Assembly: GCF_003989665.1 (NCBI RefSeq)
Contig: NZ_RZIJ01000001.1
Location: forward strand, 558,001-622,000
Source: Azospirillum doebereinerae
GTDB lineage: Bacteria; Pseudomonadota; Alphaproteobacteria; Azospirillales; Azospirillaceae
Reading direction: 5' to 3'
DNA: 64,000 bases
The notes under the pieces were generated by a model. It saw only the letters and a program-made list of their open reading frames with translations, was not told where the DNA came from and did no database searches. Below, piece by piece: positions 44,970 to 53,926 of the stretch; position 1 is the stretch's first letter, and every line of letters starts with the position of its first letter. The translations under genes were made by a program, and so were the position numbers.

Positions 44970-45620
44970 ATGTCCACCATGCGCGAATTGCGGCAGGCCG
45001 CCGGCTTGAGCCAGGAGAAGCTGGCGGAGCTGGCGGGAACCTCGCAGCCGCAGATCAACAAGCTGGAAACCGGCCAGCGCAAGATGACCGTCGATTGGGC
45101 GGTCAAGCTGGCGCGTCCGCTGGGGGTCGAGCCGGCTTTGCTGCTGGGACTGGACGCCGCGCCCGCGCCCGCGCCCGTGCGTCCGCGCGCCTCCTCGCCT
45201 CCGCTGCTCCGTGCGATGCCCGCGGCGAACCATGTGGCGGAACCGATGCCGGTGCGCGCGGCGGCGCGCGGCGGCGTCGACCAGGAGATGTTCCTGGAGG
45301 ACGGCCCGATCGACTGGGTGGCCAAGCCGGACTATCTGAAGAACGCCCGCGATCCCTACGCGATGTATGTGGTGGGCGAGTCGATGATGCCGCGTTTCCG
45401 CCCGGCCCAGCTTCTCCACGTCAACCCGCACAAGCCACCGGCGGCCGGGGCTGGGGTTGTCGTCGTGAAGCGCAGCAAGGCCGTTCTGGTGAAGGAGTTC
45501 GTGCGCCGCGCGCCCGAGGGTGTCGTCCTGCGCGAATACCAGCCGGACGACCGCGAGTTCACCGTCGCCGACGAGGACCTCGACACCGTCCACACCGTGG
45601 TCGGGCTTCAAGAACCCTGA
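44970..45620 (+). CDS. S24-family (CI/LexA-like) transcriptional repressor
   Basis: A 216-aa repressor. The N-terminal XRE HTH (LRQAAGLSQEKLAELAGTSQPQINKLETG, about residues 7-35) is joined by a Pro/Ala-rich linker to a C-terminal S24 peptidase domain. The domain has the nucleophile in YVVGESMMPRF and a general-base lysine in VVVKRSKAVLVKEF. Such proteins dimerise through the peptidase fold and inactivate by self-cleavage upon RecA activation. Start ATG 44970; 44958 and 44979 are alternatives. Divergent from the Cro-like gene. Confidence 0.88.
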   Translation: MSTMRELRQAAGLSQEKLAELAGTSQPQINKLETGQRKMTVDWAVKLARPLGVEPALLLGLDAAPAPAPVRPRASSPPLLRAMPAANHVAEPMPVRAAARGGVDQEMFLEDGPIDWVAKPDYLKNARDPYAMYVVGESMMPRFRPAQLLHVNPHKPPAAGAGVVVVKRSKAVLVKEFVRRAPEGVVLREYQPDDREFTVADEDLDTVHTVVGLQEP

Positions 45621-45684
45621 GGGGATACCTCTTCGGTATAGGGTTTTTCTGGATTATAAATCCATAATGGATTATTCCTTGTCT

Positions 45685-45705
45685 CGCGACACACAGCGCG
45701 ACACA
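45685..45705 (+). repeat. Short direct repeat upstream of the 79-aa gene
   Basis: CGCGACACA occurs at 45685-45693 and 45697-45705 (12-bp period), just ahead of the ribosome site at 45718. It could be a regulator-binding site. Confidence 0.5.
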
Positions 45706-45717
45706 AAGGAACTCCGC

Positions 45718-45957
45718 ATGCCCCAGCACCATCCACGCTTCTACCCCGGCCCCTGCCGGGGCAAGGTCAACGGCTTCACCGAGAAGGGCGCCCGCGAACT
45801 CGCCCGCAGCATCCGCGCCGCCTGGGAAAGGGCAGGCTGGGACGTGGCGGTCCGCATCGAGCGAATCTCCAGCGAGGACATCCCGGACGGCCGCAGCATC
45901 GCCCACTTCACCGTGCGCAGCGACCTCGTCAACGGCTTGGCGCAACGGCGCCTGTAG
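45718..45957 (+). CDS. Hypothetical protein (79 aa)
   Basis: Starts MPQHHPRFYPGPCRGKVNG; the body is basic and mixed alpha/beta in appearance (ELARSIRAAWERAGWDVAVRIERI). AAGGA lies 7-8 nt before the ATG. A start at 45667 in the same frame would add 17 residues. No family recognised. It follows the S24 repressor in the accessory stretch and could be its first controlled gene. Confidence 0.6.
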   Translation: MPQHHPRFYPGPCRGKVNGFTEKGARELARSIRAAWERAGWDVAVRIERISSEDIPDGRSIAHFTVRSDLVNGLAQRRL

Positions 45958-46144
45958 ACGCCGCCGACGTTGACCGAAGCACCCTCGTTTTGGTAGAAAA
46001 AGCGCTTGATAAGATCGCCTACGGGTACCGCCTTGGCGCAGCCGGCCGGGCGGCGGAAAAAAAGAGCATGGCGGGCAACGCCGTGCGGCGTTCTGATGCA
46101 GTCCGACCCCGGCCCGATCCCGGATCGGCCGCCGGGAGAAGAGC

Positions 46145-46966
46145 GTGAACGGATCGATCTTGGAGCGCACCGCCGAACGCCTCTCCGCCGAACCCCCTTT
46201 CGGTCTCGACGGCGTCACCCCGCCGGTCCCGCCCTTCGCGCCGGCCGCCGCCGGGCTGCGCCGTCTGACCGGCTTCCACGGTGCGGAGCCGACGGTGGAG
46301 TTCCTGGCCGGGCTGCGCGCCGCGCCGTTGCGCGGGGGCTTCGGCTTCATGCTCGACCGCGACGACGCGCTCCAGGCCATCGCATTGGTCGACGAGGTGG
46401 TCAGTGACTTGCCCGACCCGCTCACGGAGGAGTGCATCGCCCCGCTGCGCGCCGATTTCACGGCCATCCACCGCAGCCTGGGCTATCGTGCCCACCCCGC
46501 CGAGAGAGACTGGATGACCGGGGAAGGGAAGCCGGTGGCCGGGCTGGCCGACTCGCTCCGCCGTTGGCGGCAGCGCGCCGGACTTTCCTTGGACGGCCTC
46601 CCGCCGGACAACCTCCCGCTGAACGAACCGCCGCTGGCGGCCGGCCCCGCGCCCGACCACCTGGTGTCCGAACTGGACCTGCTGGCGACCTTGCTGGAGC
46701 ATGGACAGGCGGCCGACGCGACTCTGTTCCTCGACCAGCACCCGCTGCGCTGGGTTCCCGGCTTTTGCAGCCGGGTGGCGACGCGGTGCCGCGAGCCCTT
46801 CTATGCGGGGGTCGCGATCCTGACCGCCGCCCATCTCGACCACCTGCGCGACCTGCTGGCCGGGGCCTGCGGCCTGCCCCGCCCGGCCGAGGAGGACGGT
46901 GACGACACCCGCCGCCGCCGTTGGACCGAGGGTCGGCTGCCGCGGACCTGCGGGTGCGACTCCTGA
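46145..46966 (+). CDS. TorD/DmsD-like chaperone family protein
   Basis: A 273-aa helical protein. The C-terminal signature FLDQHPLRWVPGFCSRVATRCREPFYAGVAILTAAHL (about residues 198-234) follows the TorD-family pattern FxxxHxxxWxPxF...FY. These cytoplasmic chaperones guide assembly of molybdenum (DMSO-reductase family) enzymes. GTG start at 46145 with GGGAGAAG upstream. No molybdoenzyme gene is adjacent, which is unusual for this family. Confidence 0.6.
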   Translation: MNGSILERTAERLSAEPPFGLDGVTPPVPPFAPAAAGLRRLTGFHGAEPTVEFLAGLRAAPLRGGFGFMLDRDDALQAIALVDEVVSDLPDPLTEECIAPLRADFTAIHRSLGYRAHPAERDWMTGEGKPVAGLADSLRRWRQRAGLSLDGLPPDNLPLNEPPLAAGPAPDHLVSELDLLATLLEHGQAADATLFLDQHPLRWVPGFCSRVATRCREPFYAGVAILTAAHLDHLRDLLAGACGLPRPAEEDGDDTRRRRWTEGRLPRTCGCDS

Positions 46967-47109
46967 AGAGTCCGCACCCCCGGAAAGTCTGAATTGCCCC
47001 GCGCCGTCACCATCGTCCATGGTGTCTCCCGAATCGCGATCCAGAGACTCGGCGGCGGCCGGCGTCGAAGCCTTTCGCGCCGCCCCGCCACCCTCATCCA
47101 CGGACGGTG

Positions 47110-49284
47110 ATGCCCTCCCGCAAGCTTGAAAGCCTCGCCGCCGGCCGCACCGGGTCGCTGCGCCTCCTCCGCCTTCTGCTGGTGGTGTCGGTGGCGCTGC
47201 CGCTCGTGCTGTTCGCCGGGATCGGCTGGCGCGAGCACCGCGATTCCTGGGCCGAGGTCGAACGCAACAGCCGGAAGACCGCACTGCTCCTGCACGAGCA
47301 TGTGCTGAAGGTCTTCGACACCATGGCCATGACGCTGGACCGGGTGGACGAGCGCACGCGCGGCATGGGCTGGCCCGAAATCGCCGGATCGGAACCGCTG
47401 CACCGTTACCTGAAGACGCTGAACGAGGATTTGAACCAGATCGGCGTCCTCGCCGTCACCGACCCGCAAGGGCTGATCCGGAACGCCAGCAACGTCTTCC
47501 CGGCCCGCAACGCCTACATCGGCGGCCGTGCCTATTTCCGCACCCAACAGGAAGCGGACGCCGGCCTGCTGATCGGCGAATCGATGGTCAGCAAGGCGAC
47601 CGGCCGGCGCAGCTTCAGCCTCAGCCGCCGCCGCACCGCCACCGGCGGCCCGGACGGCGCCTTCGACGGCATCATCCACGCCACCGTCGATCCCGATTAC
47701 TTCGCCAGCTTTTACCACCGGGTCCTGGCCGACCGGGGCGAAGCGGTGACCCTGGTGCGCGGCGACGGGCAGGTGCTGGTCCGCTACCCGATGATCCGCG
47801 ACGAGAACCAGGCGCTGACGCTGCCCCCCAACCGGGGCCTTCTCCTCGCCATCCAGACCCGGCCCGACGAAGGGGTCTTCCTCAACACCAGCTACAACGA
47901 CGGGGCGGAGCGCTTCTACGCCTACAAGAAGGTGGGCGATTTCCCGGTCTACGTCGTCTACGCGGTCGATGCCTCGCTGGTCGCCGGCATGTGGTGGCGC
48001 AACATGGCGCTCGACGCCGCCTTCGTCGCTCCGGCGACGCTGGCGCTGGCGCTGATCGCTTGGCTGGCCTATGCCCGCGCCCGTTCCGAGGCGCAGACGC
48101 TGCGGCTCTGGGCCGAGGAGGTGCGCAACCGCCAGCGCCTGGAGGAGGCCCTGCGCCAATCCCAGAAGATGGAGGCGCTGGGCCAGCTGACCGGCGGCGT
48201 CGCCCACGACTTCAACAATTTGCTGACCGCCGCGCTGACCAACCTGCATCTGCTCGGCCGCCATTTGCCGGAAGAGGCCAAACGTTTCCTCAACGGCGCC
48301 AACACCGCGCTGGAACGGGCGGAGAAGCTGACCCGGCAGTTGCTGTCCTTCTCGCGCCAGGACGCCATCAACCCGGCGGTGGTCGATCTCGGCGACAGCC
48401 TGCACCGGATGGGCGATCTGCTCGAACGTTCGATCCGTGCCGACATCGCGCTGGAATGGGACGTCGCCCCGGTGCCGCTTCCCATCGCCGTCGACACGGT
48501 GCAGTTGGAACTGGCGACCCTCAACCTCGTCCTCAACGCCCGCGACGCCATGCCGGGCGGCGGCCGCATCCGTCTGTCGGTGCGGCCAAGCCCGGTCGCC
48601 GGTCACGCCCGGTTGGAGGTCGCCGACACCGGGACCGGCATGCCGCCGGAGGTCCAGGCCCGCGCCTTCGACCCCTTCTTCACCACCAAGGGGGTCGGCA
48701 AGGGCACCGGGCTGGGGTTGTCGATGGTTTACGGCTTCGCCCGCCAGTCCGGCGGCAACGCCACCATCGAGAGCCGTCCCGGCGAGGGCACCCGCGTCCG
48801 CATCGACCTGCCCCTGTCGCCGGAGGCCCCCGCCGCGCCGCCGCCCGCCCTGTCCGAGAGACCGGCCGAAGCGCCCAAGCCCCTGCGGGTGCTGGTGGTG
48901 GAGGACAACGCGCTGGTCCTGATGGCGACGGTGGAAGGGCTGACGCAGGAGGGCTTCATCGTGGAGACCGCCGACCACGGCGTCGCGGCGCTGGAGGTGC
49001 TGGAGCAGGACCAAGCCTTCGACATCGTGGTGTCGGACGTGGTCATGCCCCATGGCGTGTCGGGAATCGATCTGGCGCGTCGCATCAAGGAGCGCTGGCC
49101 CCATCTGCGCGTGTTGCTGGCGTCCGGCTACAGCCCGGAGTCGCTCGCCACCATGGGCGCCGACACCGCCGCCGTGCTCGCCAAGCCCTTCCGGCCCGAC
49201 CAACTCGCCGCGCGCATCCGGTCGATCGTGGCGTCGCCGGCGCCGACCTCGCCCAAGGCCGCGGCGGTCAGGTCAGAGCGCTGA
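47110..49284 (+). CDS. Hybrid sensor histidine kinase with Cache sensor and receiver domain
   Basis: A 724-aa membrane kinase. Order: helix (about 20-38), periplasmic double-Cache sensor (about 45-285; contains FPARNAYIGGRAYFRTQQ), second helix (about 298-320), HisKA with phospho-acceptor His in GGVAHDFNNLLT (about 366), HATPase with DTGTGMPPEVQ and GTGLGLSMVYG, then a receiver domain with phospho-acceptor Asp in IVVSDVVMP (about 643). The GGVAHDFNNLL H-box is that of the FixL/NtrY-like HPK4 group. ATG 47110 follows an overlapping GTG at 47107. No response regulator is adjacent. Confidence 0.93.
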   Translation: MPSRKLESLAAGRTGSLRLLRLLLVVSVALPLVLFAGIGWREHRDSWAEVERNSRKTALLLHEHVLKVFDTMAMTLDRVDERTRGMGWPEIAGSEPLHRYLKTLNEDLNQIGVLAVTDPQGLIRNASNVFPARNAYIGGRAYFRTQQEADAGLLIGESMVSKATGRRSFSLSRRRTATGGPDGAFDGIIHATVDPDYFASFYHRVLADRGEAVTLVRGDGQVLVRYPMIRDENQALTLPPNRGLLLAIQTRPDEGVFLNTSYNDGAERFYAYKKVGDFPVYVVYAVDASLVAGMWWRNMALDAAFVAPATLALALIAWLAYARARSEAQTLRLWAEEVRNRQRLEEALRQSQKMEALGQLTGGVAHDFNNLLTAALTNLHLLGRHLPEEAKRFLNGANTALERAEKLTRQLLSFSRQDAINPAVVDLGDSLHRMGDLLERSIRADIALEWDVAPVPLPIAVDTVQLELATLNLVLNARDAMPGGGRIRLSVRPSPVAGHARLEVADTGTGMPPEVQARAFDPFFTTKGVGKGTGLGLSMVYGFARQSGGNATIESRPGEGTRVRIDLPLSPEAPAAPPPALSERPAEAPKPLRVLVVEDNALVLMATVEGLTQEGFIVETADHGVAALEVLEQDQAFDIVVSDVVMPHGVSGIDLARRIKERWPHLRVLLASGYSPESLATMGADTAAVLAKPFRPDQLAARIRSIVASPAPTSPKAAAVRSER

Positions 49285-49444
49285 GGAACATCGGCGCCCA
49301 CAGCGCCATGCACCACAGCAGCCCCAGGCACAGCCCCTTGGTGAGATCGTCGAAGGTCGGCGCCTCGAGACGGTGCATGCTCCACATCGCCTGCACGTCG
49401 CGGGCGGAGGGCTGGTTCTCGTCGGGCTTGCGCGGATCGGACAT
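49268..49444 (-). CDS. Small membrane protein (58 aa), unknown
   Basis: Starts MSDPRKPDENQPSARDVQAM, with one hydrophobic helix near the C-terminus (LCLGLLWCMALWAPMFLSAL). GAGAGG is 7 nt before the ATG. Its 3' end overlaps the end of the convergent hybrid kinase gene by 17 bp. No family recognised. Confidence 0.6.
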   Translation of the reverse strand: MSDPRKPDENQPSARDVQAMWSMHRLEAPTFDDLTKGLCLGLLWCMALWAPMFLSALT

Positions 49445-49554
49445 GGCGGGCCTCTCGCTGGCAATGCGGGGTGACACTGTGCAGGGCTGTCCCCATCAAG
49501 CTTGTGCCGCCGCTCCGATTTCGCCAGTGCCTCTTCCGTAAAACCCGTGCATAC

Positions 49555-49594
49555 GAAAAAAGGCCCTCGTCCGACCGGACGAAGGCCCTTTTCC
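49555..49594 (-). terminator. Intrinsic terminator of the 77-aa gene
   Basis: On the minus strand GGGCCTTCGTCCGG pairs with a near-exact complement (one wobble) and is followed by TTTTTT; it lies about 50 bp past the stop of the gene at 49646. Confidence 0.75.
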
Positions 49595-49645
49595 AAACCC
49601 TGGGCGCCCAATCCCGTCCAATCCTGGACGATTAAGGCGCCGGGG

Positions 49646-49879
49646 TTACTTGCCGGGGCGGATCACCGGGGTGAGCTGGTCGCCCCAGTTGCCGGCCTCG
49701 TTGTGGTACCGGGCGGTGCGCATCAGCTCCACCGTGATGCCGGCCTCGACCGCCTTGACGACGGCGTCGTTCAGGCGGTGCAGGTTGTTGGCGACGATGC
49801 GGATGGCGCTTTCCTGTTCCGGGGTCAGCTCCGAACGGTCATCCGGCGGCGCGTCCTGAAAACCCGACTTGTTCGTCAT
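49646..49879 (-). CDS. Hypothetical protein (77 aa)
   Basis: Starts MTNKSGFQDAPPDDRSELTP. A helical middle (ESAIRIVANNLHRLNDAVVKAVEAGITVEL) is followed by a polar C-terminus ending VIRPGK. GGAAGGAAC precedes the ATG, and a good terminator follows, so the unit is complete and monocistronic. No family recognised; cytoplasmic. Confidence 0.65.
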   Translation of the reverse strand: MTNKSGFQDAPPDDRSELTPEQESAIRIVANNLHRLNDAVVKAVEAGITVELMRTARYHNEAGNWGDQLTPVIRPGK

Positions 49880-50112
49880 GCGGTGTTCCTTCCCCTGGTC
49901 TTGATCCCTGGCCTTGCCGGCGCTTGGCGCACCGGTTCCCTGGTTTAGCACATCGCCTGTCCGCGACAAACATCCCGACGCGACAACCGCTTGCGACCTT
50001 TGGCGCACTCCGTTCCGGCTAAGTCCGGATTTGCTCCGGACGCGCGGGCGCCCTACCCTGGAGGCCAAAACAAAAGCCGCGTCCCAATAAACAACCTTCC
50101 GAGAAGAGCATC

Positions 50113-50991
50113 ATGTCCGACCTCAGCACCGCCCCCCTCAAGCTCGCCTTCCTCGGGCTGGGCACCATGGGCTTCCCGATGGCCGGCCACCTCGCCAAGG
50201 CGGGCCACGACGTCACCGTCTACAACCGCACCGCCGCCAAGGCCGAGGCGTGGGTCGGGACCTACGGCGGCCGCAGCGCCGCCACGGTGGCGGAGGCGTC
50301 GGCCGGCGCCGATATCGTCTTCCTGTGCGTGGGCGACGACAACGACCTGCGCGCCGTCGCGGGCGAGGCCATCGCGGCGGTCGCCCCCGGCGCCATCGTC
50401 GCCGACCACACCACCGTCTCCGCCGCCGTGTCGCGCGAGATGGACGCGCTGGCCCGCGAACGCGGCGTCTTCTTCCTCGACGCGCCGGTGTCCGGCGGTC
50501 AGGCCGGGGCGGAGAAGGGCGTGCTGACGGTGATGGTCGGCGGCGACGCCGACGCCTTCGCCCGCGCCGAGCCGGCGATGGCCGCCTATGGCCGCTCGGT
50601 CGTCCACATGGGACCGTCGGGGGCCGGGCAGTTGACCAAGATGGTCAACCAGATCTGCATCGCCGGGCTGGTGCAGGGGCTGGCCGAGGGGATGAGCTTC
50701 GCCCAGCAGGCCGGGCTGGACGGCCACAAGGTGGTGGACGTGATCTCCAAGGGCGCCGCCCAGTCCTGGCAGATGGAGAACCGCGCCCACACCATGCTGG
50801 ACGGCAAGTTCGACTTCGGCTTCGCGGTGGACTGGATGCGCAAGGATCTCGGCATCGTGCTGGACGAGGCCCGGCGCAACGGCGCCACGTTGCCCGTCAC
50901 CGCGCTGGTCGACCAGTTCTATGGCGACGTCCAGGCCATGGGCGGCAACCGGCTGGACACGTCCAGCCTGATGAAGCGGCTGACGCGCTGA
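50113..50991 (+). CDS. Beta-hydroxyacid dehydrogenase (3-hydroxyisobutyrate dehydrogenase family)
   Basis: A 292-aa NAD(P)-dependent enzyme. The Rossmann motif FLGLGTMGFPMAGHLAKAGH (residues 13-32) contains the GLGxMGxPM family signature. The substrate motif DAPVSGGQAGAE and the catalytic lysine segment GAGQLTKMVNQI (about residues 168-179) are conserved. Oxidises or reduces 3-hydroxy acids such as 3-hydroxyisobutyrate, tartronate semialdehyde or succinic semialdehyde. It stands alone, so the substrate is not fixed by context. AGAAGAG precedes the ATG. Confidence 0.9.
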   Translation: MSDLSTAPLKLAFLGLGTMGFPMAGHLAKAGHDVTVYNRTAAKAEAWVGTYGGRSAATVAEASAGADIVFLCVGDDNDLRAVAGEAIAAVAPGAIVADHTTVSAAVSREMDALARERGVFFLDAPVSGGQAGAEKGVLTVMVGGDADAFARAEPAMAAYGRSVVHMGPSGAGQLTKMVNQICIAGLVQGLAEGMSFAQQAGLDGHKVVDVISKGAAQSWQMENRAHTMLDGKFDFGFAVDWMRKDLGIVLDEARRNGATLPVTALVDQFYGDVQAMGGNRLDTSSLMKRLTR

Positions 50992-51004
50992 CGGCGTCCG
51001 CCGA

Positions 51005-52804
51005 CTACGCCTCCGCCCGGTCGAACTGCAACGCGGCGAGCCGGGCGTAGAGGCCACCTTGGGCCACCAGCTCGGCGTGGGTGCCGGTCTCCACGACCCG
51101 GCCGTGGTCCATGACGACGATGCGGTCGGCGGTCAGGACGGTCGCCAGACGGTGCGCCACGATCAGCGTGGTGCGCCCGTGCATCAGCCGGTCGAGCGCG
51201 TCCTGCACCATGCGCTCGCTCTCGGCGTCGAGCGCGCTGGTCGCCTCGTCCAGCAGCAGCACCGGCGGGTCGCGCAGGATCGCCCGCGCGATGGCCAGCC
51301 GCTGGCGCTGGCCGCCCGACAGACGGACGCCCTTCTCGCCCAGGAAGGTGTCGAAGCCTTCGGGCAGCGCGTCGAGGAACTCCAGCGCGTGCGCCGCTTG
51401 GGCCGCCGCGCGCACCTCGGCGTCGCTGGCGTCGGGTCGGCCGTAGCGGATGTTCTCCCAGGCGTTGGCCGAGAAGATCACCGGGTCCTGCGCCACGAGG
51501 CCCAGGCGGCGGCGCACGTCCAGCGGATCGGCCTCGCGCACGTCCACCCCGTCCAGCCGGATCCCGCCGGCCTGCGGGTCGTAGAAGCGCAGCAGCAATT
51601 GGAAGACGGTGGATTTGCCGGCGCCCGACGGCCCGACCAGCGCCACCCGCTCGCCCGGACGGACGCTCAGCGTGAAGTCCTCCAGCGCCGCCCAATCGGG
51701 CCGCGAGGGGTAGTGGAACCGCACGCCCTCGAAGGCCAAGTCGCCCCGCGCCGGAACCGGCAGGGCCACCGGGGACAGCGGCGGGCGGATCTCCGACTCG
51801 ACGGCGAGCAGACCGAACAGGCGCTCGGTGGCGCCGGCCGCGCGTTGCAGGTCGCCGATCACCTCGCTGATCGCGCCGACCGACCCGGCGACGACGACGG
51901 CGTAGATGACGAAGGCCGACAGCTCGCCCGGCGTCAGCCGGCCGGACAGCACGTCATGCCCACCGATCCACAGGATGATGCCGACCGCGCCGAAGACCAG
52001 CACGATGACGATCACCGTCATCAGCGCCCGCACCCGCACCCGGCCGACCGCCACGTCGAAGGCGTCCTCCACCCGGCGACCGAACAGGGTGCGGTCGATG
52101 GCCTCGTGGGTGTAGGCCTGCACGGTGCGGATCGCCGCCAGCGTCTCCTCCACGAAGGAGCCGATGTCGGCGATGCGGTCCTGGCTGTCACGCGACAGCT
52201 TGCGGACGCGGCGGCCGAACAGGACGATCGGGGCCACGACCAGCGGCACCACCAGCGCCACCAGCCCGGTCAGCTTGGGCGAGGTCACCAGCAGCATGCC
52301 GGTCCCGCCCAGGAACATCAGCGTGTTGCGCAGCGCAATCGACGCCGAGGATCCCACCACCACCTGCAGCAGCGTGGTGTCGGTGGTCAGCCGCGACAGG
52401 ATCTCGCCGGTCTTGGTCGTCTCGAAGAATCCGGGCGACAGCGTCAGCACATGGTCGTAGACGGCGCTGCGGATGTCGGCGACCACCCGCTCGCCGATCC
52501 AGCTGACCAGATAGAAGCGCCCGTAGGTGGCCGCCGCCATCAGCGCGATGACGCCCAGCAGCACCAGCAGCGCGCGGTCGAGCAGGCCTGAGTCGCCGGC
52601 CGCGAAGCCCTGGTCGACCAGCACCCGCATGCCCTGCCCCAGCCCCAGCACGGTTCCGGCGGCGACCGTCAGCGCCAGCATGGCCCCGGCGATCCGCCAC
52701 TTGTAGGGAAGCAGGAAGGGCACCAGACGGCGCAGGGGACCGAGATCGCGCCGGCGGCCATCGGCCGCGGCGTCGTTGATATCGAGAGGGGATCGACGAG
52801 ACAC
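51005..52804 (-). CDS. MsbA/LmrA-type ABC exporter (fused permease-ATPase)
   Basis: A 599-aa half-transporter with six membrane helices ([24 protein letters not shown] first). It has the coupling segment [22 protein letters not shown], and an ATPase with Walker [10 protein letters not shown], signature [13 protein letters not shown] and Walker [13 protein letters not shown]. The GTG start at 52804 follows GGGAAAT; the frame is open further upstream without support. Relatives export lipids or hydrophobic drugs. The gene converges on the dehydrogenase gene with a 13-bp gap. Confidence 0.9.
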   Translation of the reverse strand: MSRRSPLDINDAAADGRRRDLGPLRRLVPFLLPYKWRIAGAMLALTVAAGTVLGLGQGMRVLVDQGFAAGDSGLLDRALLVLLGVIALMAAATYGRFYLVSWIGERVVADIRSAVYDHVLTLSPGFFETTKTGEILSRLTTDTTLLQVVVGSSASIALRNTLMFLGGTGMLLVTSPKLTGLVALVVPLVVAPIVLFGRRVRKLSRDSQDRIADIGSFVEETLAAIRTVQAYTHEAIDRTLFGRRVEDAFDVAVGRVRVRALMTVIVIVLVFGAVGIILWIGGHDVLSGRLTPGELSAFVIYAVVVAGSVGAISEVIGDLQRAAGATERLFGLLAVESEIRPPLSPVALPVPARGDLAFEGVRFHYPSRPDWAALEDFTLSVRPGERVALVGPSGAGKSTVFQLLLRFYDPQAGGIRLDGVDVREADPLDVRRRLGLVAQDPVIFSANAWENIRYGRPDASDAEVRAAAQAAHALEFLDALPEGFDTFLGEKGVRLSGGQRQRLAIARAILRDPPVLLLDEATSALDAESERMVQDALDRLMHGRTTLIVAHRLATVLTADRIVVMDHGRVVETGTHAELVAQGGLYARLAALQFDRAEA

Positions 52805-52942
52805 CGGATTTCCCGAGGAAGCGATGGGGGCAGGCGGCGGATTGGACGCGAACCGCCGGCATATAGCAAGCGGCCTACCCCTCAACAAGCCACACCACGC
52901 CGAATTGCGCGGTCCCGAAGCGCGGGGAGGACCGGATCGGGG

Positions 52943-52971
52943 TTGCATCGCGGGGGGGGGTTTGATATAGA
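52943..52971 (+). promoter_or_regulatory. Predicted rpmE promoter with a G-tract spacer
   Basis: -35 TTGCAT (52943-52948), 17-bp spacer, -10 TATAGA (52966-52971). The spacer contains nine consecutive G (52952-52960). The -10 lies about 29 bp before the ATG. Confidence 0.6.
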
Positions 52972-52999
52972 CGCCGCTCGTTTAGCAGGAACCCCGGCC

Positions 53000-53224
53000 A
53001 TGAAGACTGACATTCACCCCGATTACCACGAGATCAACGTCGTCATGACCGACGGCACCTCGTTCAAGACCCGCTCCACGATGGGCAAGCCGGGCGACAC
53101 CATTCGCCTCGACATCGACCCGAAGTCGCACCCGGCGTGGACCGGCGTTCAGAAGCTGCTGGACACCGGCGGGCAGATCGCCAAGTTCAACAAGCGCTTC
53201 GCCGGTTTCGGCCTCAAGAAGTAA
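53000..53224 (+). CDS. rpmE: 50S ribosomal protein L31
   Basis: A 74-aa ribosomal protein, [20 protein letters not shown], matching bL31 over its length ([17 protein letters not shown]). No cysteine is present, so this is the zinc-independent C-minus form. A promoter and a strong terminator frame it as a single-gene unit. Confidence 0.96.
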   Translation: MKTDIHPDYHEINVVMTDGTSFKTRSTMGKPGDTIRLDIDPKSHPAWTGVQKLLDTGGQIAKFNKRFAGFGLKK

Positions 53225-53242
53225 GCCTTGTTCGACGCGACA

Positions 53243-53280
53243 CGAAAAGGGCGCCCGAAGCTGTCGGGCGCCCTTTTCGC
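53243..53280 (+). terminator. Strong intrinsic terminator of rpmE
   Basis: Perfect 16-bp stem (53243-53258 with 53264-53279), 5-nt loop, with the T-run of the arm (CCCTTTTCG) near the 3' end. Confidence 0.85.
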
Positions 53281-53334
53281 GTTCGGGGGGGCGTCGTTTC
53301 GTGTTCGAAAAACGGGGCACTCGCCCCTGCAGGA

Positions 53335-53775
53335 TCAGCCGACGGCCGCTTCAGCCTCGGCGGCGCGTTCCACGTCCTGGCGCACCATGGTGTCCAGCCG
53401 CTCGACCCGCATGTAGAGGCTGTGGCTGCGCTCCAGAAGGCTGCGCAGGCCCGCCGGCAGATCCAGGTTGTCGGGGCCGGAGGGATCGGAGCAGATCTCG
53501 CCGCCGGACAGCGAGAAATCGCCGCTCGCCGCCTGTTCCCGCGAGATCTCGCCGGCGTGGACCGCCTTCTGCGCCAGAAGCCACGCCATCACCTGCGTCA
53601 GCCGGCTGGTCACCCGCATCGACTCGTAGGAAATCTGCAACCGCACCTGGGGCGACAGTTTCCGATGCTCGGACATGTCGTGATAGGCGATGTAGTTCCG
53701 GGCTTCGATGAGAAGCGCCATGGTCTCGTCATACGGACCATTGAAGAAGAAGGTGTGCGAAGCGATCACAGCCAT
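53335..53775 (-). CDS. rcdA: RcdA-like protein (DUF1465), CtrA-degradation adaptor family
   Basis: A 146-aa helical protein. The stretch FFNGPYDETMALLIEARNYIAYHD, then LQISYESMRVTSRLTQVMAWLLAQKAVHAGEIS, is the DUF1465 core. In Caulobacter the DUF1465 protein RcdA helps deliver CtrA to ClpXP. A role in CtrA turnover here is inferred from family. It is divergent from the heat-shock gene at 54027, with a 251-bp region between. Confidence 0.82.
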   Translation of the reverse strand: MAVIASHTFFFNGPYDETMALLIEARNYIAYHDMSEHRKLSPQVRLQISYESMRVTSRLTQVMAWLLAQKAVHAGEISREQAASGDFSLSGGEICSDPSGPDNLDLPAGLRSLLERSHSLYMRVERLDTMVRQDVERAAEAEAAVG

Positions 53776-53889
53776 ACCCCTCCCGCGGCGATCCGGCCCG
53801 GACTTGAGCCTTGCCGCAACTGATTAAAAATGGGTGAGCGGCCACCGCGTGCAACCCTGAGCGGGCCGCGCGAAGTTTTTCTCCGCCCT

Positions 53890-53917
53890 CTTGAACCGCA
53901 AAAGCCCGCCGCTATCT
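53890..53917 (+). promoter_or_regulatory. Predicted RpoH (sigma-32)-type promoter of hsp20
   Basis: CTTGAA (53890-53895), 16-bp spacer, CTATCT (53912-53917), close to the alphaproteobacterial RpoH consensus (CTTGAN, CYTATNT). Predicted start near 53924 gives a leader of about 100 nt that coincides with the ROSE-like structure. Confidence 0.7.
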
Positions 53918-53926
53918 CTCGCTCAT

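Noticed and set aside
45520..45957. 145-aa reading of the frame that ends in the 79-aa gene
   Set aside because: Its first half lies inside the S24 repressor gene in another frame; the good ribosome site supports the ATG at 45718.
43600..46144. Complete prophage or integrative island with att sites at tRNA-Pro
   Set aside because: No integrase, structural or lysis gene was found, and no second copy of the tRNA 3' end was seen by eye downstream, so only an accessory stretch is claimed.
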